This document shows, piece by piece, positions 16,073-24,602 of a DNA stretch of 64,000 nucleotides. The first letter of the stretch is position 1, and each line of letters starts with the position of its first letter. The stretch spans positions 3,720,001 through 3,784,000 of the forward strand of contig OZ250151.1 of NCBI GenBank assembly GCA_965237725.1, in the 5' to 3' direction. This DNA is from G965237725 sp965237725. Its GTDB lineage: Bacteria; Pseudomonadota; Gammaproteobacteria; Arenicellales; Poriferihabitantaceae. Under the pieces are notes generated by a model that did no database searches, was not told the origin of the DNA, and saw nothing but the letters and a program-made list of their open reading frames with translations. The translations under genes were made by a program, and so were the position numbers.

Positions 16073-17119
16073 TTAATTTTCGGCTTTTACTGCGAGAAAT
16101 GCCTGAGTGCCAGAGGAGGTTCCGGCTTCTATATAAATTAAATCTTGGTTATTGTGGTGAATAAATGAATTAAATGAAATTACCTTTCCGATACTTCGAC
16201 TTTTTAATATGGGTTGTTCATAAAGTCGTTTCCAGGTGATGCCATCTTGGCTTATGGCCACGCCGAAGTTACCCGATTCATTAAAACTGGCACCGCCATA
16301 GACCATTTTCCAGCGATCATCAATTTTACTGACTCTGGTATTGCGCACATGCCAGCTGTCCCAGGCGTCTTTTGTTTCAGATGGACTGAGCACTGGATCA
16401 CTCAATGCCAATGCCGGGTTTGTGGTTTCAGGATTGTCATATTTTGTCCATTGTGCCCCATCCGTGGAAGTTGCCATGCCTATCTGACTATGTTCTTCAG
16501 CAAAGCCACCAACTTCTTTGTCACCCGTCCCGCTGTAATACATTACATAGCCGTCGTCATTTTTGATCACATGGGCATGACCAACCTTGTTGCCATCCCA
16601 GGCCGATTTGGGGCCAGGACCTATTACTGCTTCATTATCCACCGTCCATGGCCCACGAGGGGATGGTGCCGTGGCTCGAGCAATTTTTCCAATGAAGCCG
16701 CGATCTCTCGCAACAACTGAGAAGAACAGCATCCATTGTCCCTGATCAGATACAACGATGCTATCCGAATTAATCGATACGCTGTCTGTCAGGCCGGTTT
16801 GATCAGCGGTTAGTATAGGCTCAGCACTTTGTTTTTGCCATTGAAGGCCATCTTTAGAAGTGGCATAACCGATTGCCAATGGATGCGGCCATCGCGGTAG
16901 CCCGGAGTAAAACATATGAAATTCACCGTTATGGTAAATAATTGCGCCTGGATCAAGATAGGCGCCGTCAAAGTTGCCCTTTGGGCCACTATTTAGTACG
17001 GGATTGGATTCGTGGAGTTTGAAAGTAACCTGGGGTTCAAAGCTGTGGGCAACAGCAATGAATTGGAAGATACCCACCAGTGCGAGTAAAACAGGGAACA
17101 GCTTTAGGGAATTTTTCAT
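16073..17119 (-). CDS. secreted five-bladed beta-propeller protein, glycosyl hydrolase family 43/32-like
   Basis: A 348-residue protein with a signal peptide (about residues 1-26, ending AVAHS). Repeated blade motifs are typical of the GH43/GH32/GH130 superfamily: GAYLDPGAIIYHNGEFHMFY, IGYATSKDGLQW, VMYYSGTG, IGMATSTDGAQW and FGVAISQDGITW. Candidate acidic catalytic residues occur in the first and middle blades. Such proteins cleave or bind plant or algal glycans. The exact family and substrate cannot be told. A 15-bp palindrome abuts its start codon. Confidence 0.8.
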   Translation of the reverse strand: MKNSLKLFPVLLALVGIFQFIAVAHSFEPQVTFKLHESNPVLNSGPKGNFDGAYLDPGAIIYHNGEFHMFYSGLPRWPHPLAIGYATSKDGLQWQKQSAEPILTADQTGLTDSVSINSDSIVVSDQGQWMLFFSVVARDRGFIGKIARATAPSPRGPWTVDNEAVIGPGPKSAWDGNKVGHAHVIKNDDGYVMYYSGTGDKEVGGFAEEHSQIGMATSTDGAQWTKYDNPETTNPALALSDPVLSPSETKDAWDSWHVRNTRVSKIDDRWKMVYGGASFNESGNFGVAISQDGITWKRLYEQPILKSRSIGKVISFNSFIHHNNQDLIYIEAGTSSGTQAFLAVKAEN

Positions 17120-17134
17120 GGCTAAAATTTAGCC
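17120..17134. promoter_or_regulatory. 15-bp near-perfect palindrome abutting a start codon
   Basis: GGCTAAAATTTAGCC (plus strand) is symmetric around its centre. It lies immediately 5' of the ATG of the minus-strand propeller gene, where a ribosome site would be expected and none is seen. It could be an operator or an mRNA hairpin. Confidence 0.35.
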
Positions 17135-17173
17135 CAGTGGTGTAAAAATACTTCTCCCAGATTGCTAAAAGTT

Positions 17174-17653
17174 TCAGTGTTGATGACCACCTGTACCGTG
17201 GGCGTGTCCATGATCGAGCTCTTCGGGGGTAGCATCGCGAATATTTCCCACTTCGATTTCGAAACGTAGTGTCTTGCCCGCCAGTGGGTGATTGAAATCC
17301 ACATCAACATTAAACTTGCCGACTTTTGTAATCGTCACATTTTGTTGTCCTTTGTCCGTGCTCACCTGAAATACTTCACCCACTTTTGGTTTGCGCTTGG
17401 GGATCAGGTGTTTAATCGGGATGCGTTGGCTGGACCTATCTTTGCGTATACCGTAAGCCTGGTGTGGTTCAAGGGTAACGCTGACATCGTCTCCGCTGGA
17501 TTTGCCTTCCAGAGCATTTTCCAGGGCAGGCAGGATATTACCCTGTCCATGTAAATACATAACCGGATCGTTGTTTTTTGAGTCTTCGAGTTTTTCATCA
17601 GCTTCATACATGGCGTAGTGGAACCAAATCACTTTGTCTTTTTCTACTTGCAT
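17174..17653 (-). CDS. slyD: FKBP-type peptidyl-prolyl cis-trans isomerase SlyD
   Basis: A 159-residue SlyD-like protein. FKBP strands flank an insert-in-flap (IF) chaperone domain at about residues 70-125 (YGIRKDRSSQRIP onwards). FKBP parts include HGQGNILPALENALEGKSSGD and the return strand VDFNHPLAGKTLRFEI. The C-terminal tail is His-rich (DHGHAHGTGGHQH), as in SlyD proteins that bind nickel and other metals. It acts as a cytoplasmic folding catalyst and may supply metals to hydrogenase or urease maturation elsewhere. Confidence 0.93.
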   Translation of the reverse strand: MQVEKDKVIWFHYAMYEADEKLEDSKNNDPVMYLHGQGNILPALENALEGKSSGDDVSVTLEPHQAYGIRKDRSSQRIPIKHLIPKRKPKVGEVFQVSTDKGQQNVTITKVGKFNVDVDFNHPLAGKTLRFEIEVGNIRDATPEELDHGHAHGTGGHQH

Positions 17654-17792
17654 TTCGTTCTATCCGGTTTCTGTATAAGAAAATTGTGTAAGGATTGTAT
17701 CCTCAATTTGCCATAACAGGGTTGAACAAAGTTGCTAAAATATAAAGACTTAAATTCGAAATTAATGCACCCCTTACAACCTCGATAAGCCA

Positions 17793-18740
17793 ATGAATAT
17801 TGCGTTTCTATATGAGCATCCTGACTGGTCGGAAAGTTTAATCCAGGCGTTTTCCAAAAGGAATCTTCAGCTGCTTTTGTTAAATGCCGCGGATCTGGCA
17901 TTCGATACATCAAGGATGCCCGGTGACTATGATGGCGTGATAAACCGGGTAAATATCATGCCATCCGCTGATCGGAATCCTAAAATTGTATTTCATACCT
18001 TACATTATTTGAACTGGCTGGAAATTGCCGGGGTGCGGGTAATCAATGGCTTTAAGGCCCATAACATAGGCTCATCCAAGGTGATGCAAAACGCGGTTTT
18101 TTCAAAGCTGGGTTTGAATCACCCTGCCGGGATTGCCATTTATAATGATTCTGATGTATTGCAGGCAGCAAAAGATATCGGTTATCCGGTTATCGTAAAA
18201 CCGAATATTGGTGGTTCGGGTAGCGGCATTGCGCAATTCGAAAATGCTGCTGAAGTCGAACTGGCCTTGAAAAATAAAATGCTGGATCTGGGGATTGATG
18301 GTAGCGGTATAGTTCAACAGTATATTCATTCTGATGGTTATGTGTACCGGGTTGAGATTCTCGGTGACCAGTTGTTCTACAGCATTAGACAGACTATTCA
18401 GGAAGGGGTTTTTAACTATTGCGCGGCGGATGGCTGCTCTACTGATTCCGTCGCAGAAAGGGCCTCAGAGGAATTTGATTTTTGTGTGGTTGAGAGCGGG
18501 TCGGGTATTGAGGTGTTTGATGCGCCCGAGCAGGTACTAAGCGACATCGTCAGAATTATTCAATGCTGCGGTGCTGATGTTGGCGGCGTTGAATATTTCA
18601 TTGAATCTGGGACCAACAAACCCTGCTATTATGACTACAATCCTTATTCAAATTTTGTCACCGATGGCGAAAGCTTGTTGGGTTTTTCACCAGAAGAGCA
18701 ATATGTCGAATTTGTGATTAGTAAATTGGGCTTATCGTAA
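17793..18740 (+). CDS. RimK-type ATP-grasp family protein
   Basis: A 315-residue ATP-grasp protein. The central ATP-binding strand-turn is YPVIVKPNIGGSGSGI (about 130-145), with the Lys and glycine-rich loop. The adenine hinge is GIVQQYIHSDG, and the metal-binding end is VGGVEYFIESG then YYDYNPYSN, with Glu/Asp and Asn in the usual order. Family enzymes ligate amino acids or other acids through an acyl phosphate. The substrates are unknown. It is divergent from slyD. Confidence 0.8.
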   Translation: MNIAFLYEHPDWSESLIQAFSKRNLQLLLLNAADLAFDTSRMPGDYDGVINRVNIMPSADRNPKIVFHTLHYLNWLEIAGVRVINGFKAHNIGSSKVMQNAVFSKLGLNHPAGIAIYNDSDVLQAAKDIGYPVIVKPNIGGSGSGIAQFENAAEVELALKNKMLDLGIDGSGIVQQYIHSDGYVYRVEILGDQLFYSIRQTIQEGVFNYCAADGCSTDSVAERASEEFDFCVVESGSGIEVFDAPEQVLSDIVRIIQCCGADVGGVEYFIESGTNKPCYYDYNPYSNFVTDGESLLGFSPEEQYVEFVISKLGLS

Positions 18741-18793
18741 AGTTCATGTGAGCAATTTTGGAAGTTAATACGCGCAATAAAAGAGATTAAACA

Positions 18794-19207
18794 ATGAAAG
18801 TGAGTGGAAAATGCTTTTGTGGGCACATTACTTACAACGCGGTGGTGAATCCGGATGGTGTATTAATCTGTCATTGCATTGATTGCCAGGTCAACTCCGG
18901 AACCGCCTATGGTGTTATCGTTGGCGTGGTCGACGAGCAATTTGAGCTTTTGACAGGTGAACTCAGTATTTGCGAGAAAATTGCCGAGAGCGGATTCCCC
19001 CGTTCTTTGGCATTCTGTAGAAAATGTGGCACCCGAATTTACGCCAGACCGGCACAAAACCTCCCGGGATTTATTGGATTGCGCGTCGGTACCGTAGATC
19101 AGCGGGACCAGCTGGTGCCGAAAATCCAAATTTGGTGTCGATCGGCCCAGGAATGGGCATTAGTCGCTGACTTGCCGCAGGTTGAAACACAACCCTCTCT
19201 TGAATAA
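18794..19207 (+). CDS. GFA-family zinc protein, copy 4
   Basis: A 137-residue GFA/CENP-V protein with C7, C9, C26, C28, C31, C75 and C78 (KCFCGHITY, CHCIDC, FCRKCGTRIY). It is the most divergent copy, lacking the usual C-terminal WYEIxDDLPQ sequence but keeping ADLPQVE. Its start context GATTAAACAATGAAAG is identical over 16 nt to that of the lipoprotein gene at 51061. It lies 53 nt after the ATP-grasp gene and may share its transcript. Confidence 0.88.
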   Translation: MKVSGKCFCGHITYNAVVNPDGVLICHCIDCQVNSGTAYGVIVGVVDEQFELLTGELSICEKIAESGFPRSLAFCRKCGTRIYARPAQNLPGFIGLRVGTVDQRDQLVPKIQIWCRSAQEWALVADLPQVETQPSLE

Positions 19208-19317
19208 GTTTCTGCTGATGCGAAAAGCCCGGAGTAGACTCGAGTGGATTCTGCTAAAATAATTTCCAATTATAATTATCCAATTGTTATTTCCCGATTA
19301 AAGCCTGGTTACATAAT

Positions 19318-19515
19318 ATGAGCCTGTCTGCAGTTCCATTCCCCGATCATCTACCCAAAGGATACAAGCTGGTTAACCATCTGGAATTTAATTCTGATCG
19401 TAACGCGGTTGCCGCGGCACTGGAGGCGGTGGTTAAAGATGTTGCCCAGGCAGTAGAAGATATGCGCGATGACGGTGGGCATCACATGCATCATTACGAA
19501 ACCAGGCAGCTGTAA
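19318..19515 (+). CDS. small protein, hypothetical
   Basis: A 65-residue soluble protein with no recognised family. The N-terminus is Pro-rich (VPFPDHLPKGYKLVNH). An amphipathic helix-like region follows (about 30-53), then a His-rich tail (GGHHMHHYETRQL) that might bind metal. It stands alone, 110 bp downstream of the fourth GFA gene. The reading frame is short, so its reality rests on codon pattern and position. Confidence 0.5.
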   Translation: MSLSAVPFPDHLPKGYKLVNHLEFNSDRNAVAAALEAVVKDVAQAVEDMRDDGGHHMHHYETRQL

Positions 19516-19605
19516 CCATTATCTTATTGTATTGGTTCGCTGACGGTCAAATTCCATTTAACATATTTAACCCGCGTAATTCAATTAGCTCGAAATTATT
19601 TCCAC

Positions 19606-19929
19606 ATGATTCCTCAGGAACTAACCCTGCCTAACAAAATTGTCTCCTGGGTTCTGGCCATGCTCAGTGGCTGGAATATTGCAGTAGTGGTGTGGATATT
19701 ACTGTCGACGTTAACCGCCGCTGTGATGTCAAATTTCGATTACGCCGGAAATGTTAACAAGCTGCTGTTTTTGTGTGTCATTGTAATTTCATTATATGCA
19801 GGTTACAAAGTTGGGGTAAAGTTGAATTTTAAATTCCTGCAAATGGAGATGATCTGGAAAATGATATTGTTTTTTCCTTTGCTGGCGGTAACGCTTTTAT
19901 TGTTGCCGGCACTTTTTACGTACACTTAA
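19606..19929 (+). CDS. small integral membrane protein, hypothetical
   Basis: A 107-residue protein with three predicted transmembrane segments, at about residues 13-40, 50-68 and 84-105. The hydrophobic stretches include WNIAVVVWILLSTLTAAVM and the C-terminal LFFPLLAVTLLLLPALFTY. No family is recognised. Another small membrane-protein gene follows 36 nt later on the same strand, suggesting a pair. Confidence 0.6.
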   Translation: MIPQELTLPNKIVSWVLAMLSGWNIAVVVWILLSTLTAAVMSNFDYAGNVNKLLFLCVIVISLYAGYKVGVKLNFKFLQMEMIWKMILFFPLLAVTLLLLPALFTYT

Positions 19930-19965
19930 GCTGATCATTACGATAATAAATCGGGTAAATTAAAA

Positions 19966-20274
19966 TTGAATATAACTAATAAATTATTTGGACAGCTAGT
20001 ATTATCGGCCGCTTTTGTGATTACGGTTATTTACGGAATCCTAGCGCTGAACATAGATGTTATTGGGGAGCATGGCCAATATTCTGCATTATCAACGATC
20101 GCGGGATTTATTTTATTTCAGTTTATTGTGTTGCTGTTGTTGTATCTCGTTTTGCTACGAGGAACCAATATTACAGAAAAAACAAAATGGGTTGTCATTC
20201 TAGGGTTTGGTTTGTTTTTTAGTTTATTGCCTGTTGCGTTAATCTTTTTTTATTACTTTAAATTACGTGACTAA
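19966..20274 (+). CDS. small integral membrane protein, hypothetical
   Basis: A 102-residue protein starting with TTG, with three hydrophobic segments (about 8-27, 38-62 and 75-97) and short polar loops. It is probably co-transcribed with the preceding 107-residue membrane protein. No family is recognised. The start is uncertain because no ATG lies in the first 50 codons. Confidence 0.55.
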   Translation: MNITNKLFGQLVLSAAFVITVIYGILALNIDVIGEHGQYSALSTIAGFILFQFIVLLLLYLVLLRGTNITEKTKWVVILGFGLFFSLLPVALIFFYYFKLRD

Positions 20275-20292
20275 GAATTCAGAGTAGCCAAA

Positions 20293-20348
20293 ATGCAAAA
20301 ACAAGCATAAATATACAAGCATGAAATTACAAACATGAAAAAACAGGC
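20293..20348 (+). repeat. four 14-nt tandem repeats spanning a start codon, with leader ORF
   Basis: Four consecutive units (ATGCAAAAACAAGC, ATAAATATACAAGC, ATGAAATTACAAAC, ATGAAAAAACAGGC) end inside the flavoprotein gene; the last holds its start ATG at 20335. The third unit begins a five-codon ORF (MKLQT) whose TGA overlaps that ATG. The first begins another five-codon ORF ending TAA. No Shine-Dalgarno is seen. Confidence 0.75.
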
Positions 20349-22782
20349 AAGAGTTGTAGTTGTTGGTGGCGGTTGTGTTGGAGTGAATATTTTACATAGC
20401 CTGACCGAGCGCGGGGTAACCGATGTGGTGCTGGTAGAGCGAACCGAGTTAACAGCAGGATCGACCTGGCATGCCGCTGGATTAATTCCGCTGTATAGTT
20501 TCAGTTATAACTTTGGTCGACTGATTGCCAAAACTATCGAAATTTACGAAGACGTGGAAAAGAAAACTGGCCAAAGCATCGGCTGGCATAAATGTGGGCA
20601 GTTACGCCTGGCTAATACCTCCGATCGCATGGATGAATACCTCAATTACATGAGCATTGCAGAGACCCAGGGTATTCGTGCGGAGCTATTGACACCGCAG
20701 CAGGTGCATGAACTTTGGCCGTTGATGGCAAAAAACCCAAAGCTTTTGGGCGGGATTTACAATCCCGATGACGGACATATTGCACCGGCAGACATTACCC
20801 AGGCCCTGGCTAAAGCGGCTCGTAACAATGGCGCTGAAATTTATCGAGACACCGAAGTTCAGAGTTATGAAATTTTACCCGGCGGCGAATGGCAGGTAAA
20901 AACCAGTCAAGGGGATATTCAATGCGAACATGTTGTGGTGGCTACGGGAAACTATGTACAACAGACTGCCCAAATGTTGGGCATCTCTATTCCTGCATTC
21001 CCTGTTCTCCATCAATATTGGGTGACTGAGTCGGTGCCCGAAGTCGAGCAAAGAAAAGCCGAAGGATTGCCCGAGATGCCAGTGCTGCGCGACGAAACCA
21101 TAAATGGTTATGTCCGTGAAGAGCGGTCAGGCCTGATGTTCGGGCCTTATGAGAGACCTGAAAAACTGGAGCATTTTGCGAGGAATGGCGTGCCCGAGGG
21201 GTTTGGGGCAGATCTGCTGCCAGAGGATTTTGAATCCGTGGAAGTGAACTGGGAGGAAGCGATAAAGCTGGTGCCCCAGTTAGGGCAAGTGGGTATAAAG
21301 AATAATGTGCGTGGACCGATCTGCACCACCGCAGACAATTTGCCACTTGTTGGGCCCGTAGCCGGGCGCAGAAATTTGTGGATGGTGGAAGGGGTATCCG
21401 GTGGAATATTAATGGGTGGTGGCATTGGTCATCAGCTCGCCCACTGGATAACCGAAGGTGAGCCTGAAATGGATATTTCAGAAATTGACTCCAGGCGTTT
21501 TGGCGATTATGCCAACAAGGAATGGACCGGTGATCGTAACCGAGAATCATTTGGGCATAATTTTGGGGTGCACTATCCCGATTTCGAATGGCAGGCTGCT
21601 AGGCCGGCGAAAACCATGCCCTGTTACGACAGATTAACCGCGGAGGGTGCGGTGTGGGGTGCGGTTTATGGATGGGAAACCCCATTATGGTTTGCCCCCG
21701 AAGGGGTCGAACCAAAAGATGAATACAGTTATCGAAAATTTAAATACATGCCCTATGTGGCTAAAGAAGTTGAAGCCATTCGTACCGGTGTCGGACTGAT
21801 CGAAATGACTTCTATGGCAAAGTTTGAAGTTTCGGGTTCTGCAGCGGAAAACTGGCTTAATTATGTGCTGGCCAATCGTTGCCCAAAACGTATTGGGCAA
21901 ATTGCACTCTGCCATTTACTTACCGAGTTTGGTGGCGTACGCAGTGAATTCACAGTAACAAAACTGGATGAAGAATTATTTTATCTGATAGGCACACCTC
22001 GCGGAGAGAAACATGATCTGGATGTGCTTGAAAAACACCACCCCCAGGATCAGTCTGTGAGCATCCGCAATGTCACCTATGATCGCGGTTGCTTTACCGT
22101 ACTGGGCCCTAAAGCTCGAGGTTTATTACAACCGCTGACCGAGGTGAATTTATCCAATGAGTCATTTCCATGGCTCACCGCTCAGACCACGTCCATTGGT
22201 TGGGCCGCGGATGTGAGAATGATACGGGTCAACTATGAAGGCGAGCTTGGTTGGGAGTGCTACCATCCCATTTGCCACCAGTTGCACTTGTACGACATTA
22301 TTACTCGAGCCGGTAAATCATTTGATTTAAAAATGGTTGGCAATCGGGCTATTGAATCCACGCGCCTGGATAAATCCTATCGGGCGATGTATCGTGATCT
22401 TAATATCGAGCATTCTGCCCTGGAATCTGGCCTCGACCGTTTCATTCGACTCGATAAAGATTGTGATTTTATTGGCAGAAAAGCCATTGAGAAATTGCAA
22501 TCCTCAGGCTTGAGTAAAAAATTGGTGACCTTAAAAGTGGACACAACGGATGCCAATGCCTATTCCAATGAAGGGGTTTATCGAGGCGGTAAACTGGTTG
22601 GAAGAGTCACCTCGGGCGCTCATTCTTATCACTTTGATCACGCCATTGCCATGGCCTATCTGGATATCGACCATTGCAGTTTAGATACTGAACTTGAGAT
22701 TCCAATTTTAGGGGTTCGATGCGCTGCGCGAGTCATCGCAGATTCGCCCTATGATTCGAAAAACCTTCGCTCTAAAATGTAA
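20335..22782 (+). CDS. FAD-dependent dimethylglycine/sarcosine-dehydrogenase-like protein with C-terminal GcvT domain
   Basis: An 815-residue two-domain flavoprotein. The N-terminal DAO-type FAD domain has the dinucleotide motif VVVGGGCVGVNIL (about 8-20). GSTWHAAGL at 42-50 contains H46, the position covalently linked to FAD in dimethylglycine and sarcosine dehydrogenases. The C-terminal half (about 430-810) is a GcvT-like tetrahydrofolate aminomethyl domain. Such enzymes oxidatively demethylate N-methyl amines, pass electrons to ETF and load the carbon on folate. An etfBA pair is in the window. The exact amine is unknown; DMSP-demethylase-like relatives also exist. Confidence 0.88.
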   Translation: MKKQARVVVVGGGCVGVNILHSLTERGVTDVVLVERTELTAGSTWHAAGLIPLYSFSYNFGRLIAKTIEIYEDVEKKTGQSIGWHKCGQLRLANTSDRMDEYLNYMSIAETQGIRAELLTPQQVHELWPLMAKNPKLLGGIYNPDDGHIAPADITQALAKAARNNGAEIYRDTEVQSYEILPGGEWQVKTSQGDIQCEHVVVATGNYVQQTAQMLGISIPAFPVLHQYWVTESVPEVEQRKAEGLPEMPVLRDETINGYVREERSGLMFGPYERPEKLEHFARNGVPEGFGADLLPEDFESVEVNWEEAIKLVPQLGQVGIKNNVRGPICTTADNLPLVGPVAGRRNLWMVEGVSGGILMGGGIGHQLAHWITEGEPEMDISEIDSRRFGDYANKEWTGDRNRESFGHNFGVHYPDFEWQAARPAKTMPCYDRLTAEGAVWGAVYGWETPLWFAPEGVEPKDEYSYRKFKYMPYVAKEVEAIRTGVGLIEMTSMAKFEVSGSAAENWLNYVLANRCPKRIGQIALCHLLTEFGGVRSEFTVTKLDEELFYLIGTPRGEKHDLDVLEKHHPQDQSVSIRNVTYDRGCFTVLGPKARGLLQPLTEVNLSNESFPWLTAQTTSIGWAADVRMIRVNYEGELGWECYHPICHQLHLYDIITRAGKSFDLKMVGNRAIESTRLDKSYRAMYRDLNIEHSALESGLDRFIRLDKDCDFIGRKAIEKLQSSGLSKKLVTLKVDTTDANAYSNEGVYRGGKLVGRVTSGAHSYHFDHAIAMAYLDIDHCSLDTELEIPILGVRCAARVIADSPYDSKNLRSKM

Positions 22783-23084
22783 CAGGTTCGTTTAAGTATT
22801 TTGTTTAGCTTGCTTTGACAAACCCAATCTGATTTGTACGACGGGGAGCCGGTCCGGCTTTACTGTTTCAGCGCGTGGCGGGGGTTGAATGCTATTAAAA
22901 ACAGTAGGCTCACAATAATGCCGGGATGCGCCCACAATGCCCATCTGGAGAATCCCGAATTATTTAATTTTTCGCTGGAAAGTTTTTTGAAAACCTAAAG
23001 CCATTGCCTGATATCGTACCTATTGGAATTGATTAACCGGGTTAAACTCAGTATAAGGGTAAATTAAATTACCAGCCCATAGCT
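22783..23084. other. 302-bp gap with a possible broken small membrane gene
   Basis: Apart from the frameshifted minus-strand ORF at 22860-23004, the spacer holds a short palindrome, AGCCGGTCCGGCT (22847-22859), followed by TTTACTG. This might end transcription of the flavoprotein gene but has only a 5-bp stem. No plus-strand promoter is clear. Confidence 0.4.
22860..23004 (-). pseudogene. frameshifted small membrane-protein gene (candidate)
   Basis: From an ATG at 23004 the frame reads MALGFQK into a run of six A. A one-base shift there would join it to an open frame ending in SRWALWAHPGIIVSLLFLIA and FNPRHALKQ before TAA. That segment has one clear transmembrane helix with basic and polar flanks, unlike random sequence. 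Without the shift, the ATG frame stops after 14 codons. It may be a decayed gene or a homopolymer sequencing error. Confidence 0.35.
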
Positions 23085-23360
23085 ATGCAAAAAGTCCTGA
23101 CCTACGCTTATATTATTCTCGCAATCGCTGCTTTTTGTTACTGGATTTCCTGTTTGCTTGGATACTGGGAAATGCTGAAACATCGAAAGCAGGGGCGTTC
23201 ACTTTTTAGTGTGGCTGCATTCGGGTTTTTGAATGCTGAGAACTTTACCGAACAAGGCAATATCGAGCGCCGGGACATTATGCGGTCCATTGCAAAGTTC
23301 TTTGGTTGCGTGTTTGGTTTGGTCATTGTCGTATTTATCGGCATACAAACCCAGGCTTGA
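23085..23360 (+). CDS. small membrane protein, hypothetical
   Basis: A 91-residue protein with two hydrophobic segments at about 6-28 (YIILAIAAFCYWISCLLGYW) and 70-88 (FFGCVFGLVIVVFIG), separated by a basic loop. No family is recognised. It precedes kbl by 36 nt on the same strand and may be its transcript partner by position only. Confidence 0.55.
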   Translation: MQKVLTYAYIILAIAAFCYWISCLLGYWEMLKHRKQGRSLFSVAAFGFLNAENFTEQGNIERRDIMRSIAKFFGCVFGLVIVVFIGIQTQA

Positions 23361-23396
23361 CCGGTTTATGAAACGGCGTGGTTTAAATCTCTGACT

Positions 23397-24587
23397 ATGA
23401 CAAAGGAATTTACTAAACATATCGGTGCCCAATTGGCTGAGGTCAAAGACAAGGGGCTGTATAAATCGGAACGGATTATCGAATCAACCCAGTCGTCACA
23501 TATTACGGTTAAAGGTGGCGGCACTGTGCTTAATTTTTGTGCCAACAATTATCTTGGCCTGTCAGATAACCCTGAATTAGTTAAATCGGCGCAGTCCGCA
23601 CTTGAACGCTACGGCTACGGTATGGCGTCGGTGCGATTTATTTGTGGCACCCAGGAAGAGCACGTTCAGCTCGAGGAAAAAATTTCATCATTTCTGGGTT
23701 TTGAGAGCACCATATTGTACTCGTCCTGCTTTGATGCAAACGCCGGTTTGTTTGAACCTCTTTTGGGCGAAGAAGACGCTATCATTTCTGATTCCCTTAA
23801 TCATGCTTCCATAATCGATGGGGTCCGATTGTGCAAGGCAAAACGCTTTCGCTATAAGAATAATGATATGGCAGACCTCGAGTCTCAATTGCGTAACGCT
23901 CAGGATGCACGATTTCGACTCATTGCAACGGATGGCGTATTCTCCATGGACGGTATCATCGCCAATCTTGCTGATATTTGTGATCTGGCGGAAAAATATG
24001 ATGCCATGGTTATGGTTGATGATAGCCATGCCCTTGGATTTGTTGGCGAAAATGGTCGTGGTACACCAGAATATTGTGGTGTCGAAGGACGAATTAATAT
24101 CCTGACCGGAACTCTGGGCAAGGCACTAGGCGGCGCGTCCGGCGGATTCACCAGCGCAAATGGCTCAGTGGTAGATTGGCTTCGACAACGATCCAGACCT
24201 TATTTATTTTCGAATACCCTGGCACCGGTGATTGCAGCGACATCACTGAAAGTACTGGAGTTGATTGAAAATGGCGATGATTTGCGGCAAAAGCTAAATT
24301 CCAATGCAAAGCAATTTCGGCATGGTATGTCGAAATTGGGATTTAATTTAGTGCCAGGGGAACATCCAATTATTCCTGTGATGCTGGGTGATGCAAAACT
24401 GGCCAAAGAAATGTCCAGCCAAATGATTGAGCGGGGAGTTTATGTTATTGGATTTTCATTTCCAGTGGTGCCCGAAGGAAAAGCGCGCATTCGAACCCAA
24501 ATGTCCGCAGCCCATAGTTCTGCGGATATTGAAAAAGCCATTGGGTGTTTTGAGGATGTGGGTAAACAATTTGGCATAATTTCCTGA
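23397..24587 (+). CDS. kbl: glycine C-acetyltransferase (2-amino-3-ketobutyrate CoA ligase)
   Basis: A 396-residue PLP enzyme of the alpha-oxoamine synthase family. The PLP Lys is K242 in GTLGKALGG. H136 (SLNHAS) stacks on the cofactor, and D208 and H211 lie in VDDSHALG. Length and sequence fit Kbl, which splits 2-amino-3-ketobutyrate with CoA into glycine and acetyl-CoA. The next gene is tdh, 15 nt downstream, the standard operon for threonine catabolism to glycine. Confidence 0.95.
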   Translation: MTKEFTKHIGAQLAEVKDKGLYKSERIIESTQSSHITVKGGGTVLNFCANNYLGLSDNPELVKSAQSALERYGYGMASVRFICGTQEEHVQLEEKISSFLGFESTILYSSCFDANAGLFEPLLGEEDAIISDSLNHASIIDGVRLCKAKRFRYKNNDMADLESQLRNAQDARFRLIATDGVFSMDGIIANLADICDLAEKYDAMVMVDDSHALGFVGENGRGTPEYCGVEGRINILTGTLGKALGGASGGFTSANGSVVDWLRQRSRPYLFSNTLAPVIAATSLKVLELIENGDDLRQKLNSNAKQFRHGMSKLGFNLVPGEHPIIPVMLGDAKLAKEMSSQMIERGVYVIGFSFPVVPEGKARIRTQMSAAHSSADIEKAIGCFEDVGKQFGIIS

Positions 24588-24602
24588 ATAGAATAATCAT
24601 TG

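Noticed and set aside
16214..16720. 168-codon plus-strand ORF
   Set aside because: Antisense to the propeller gene, whose signal peptide and blade repeats are convincing.
20987..21550. 187-codon minus-strand ORF
   Set aside because: Entirely within the flavoprotein gene and lacks protein-like motifs.
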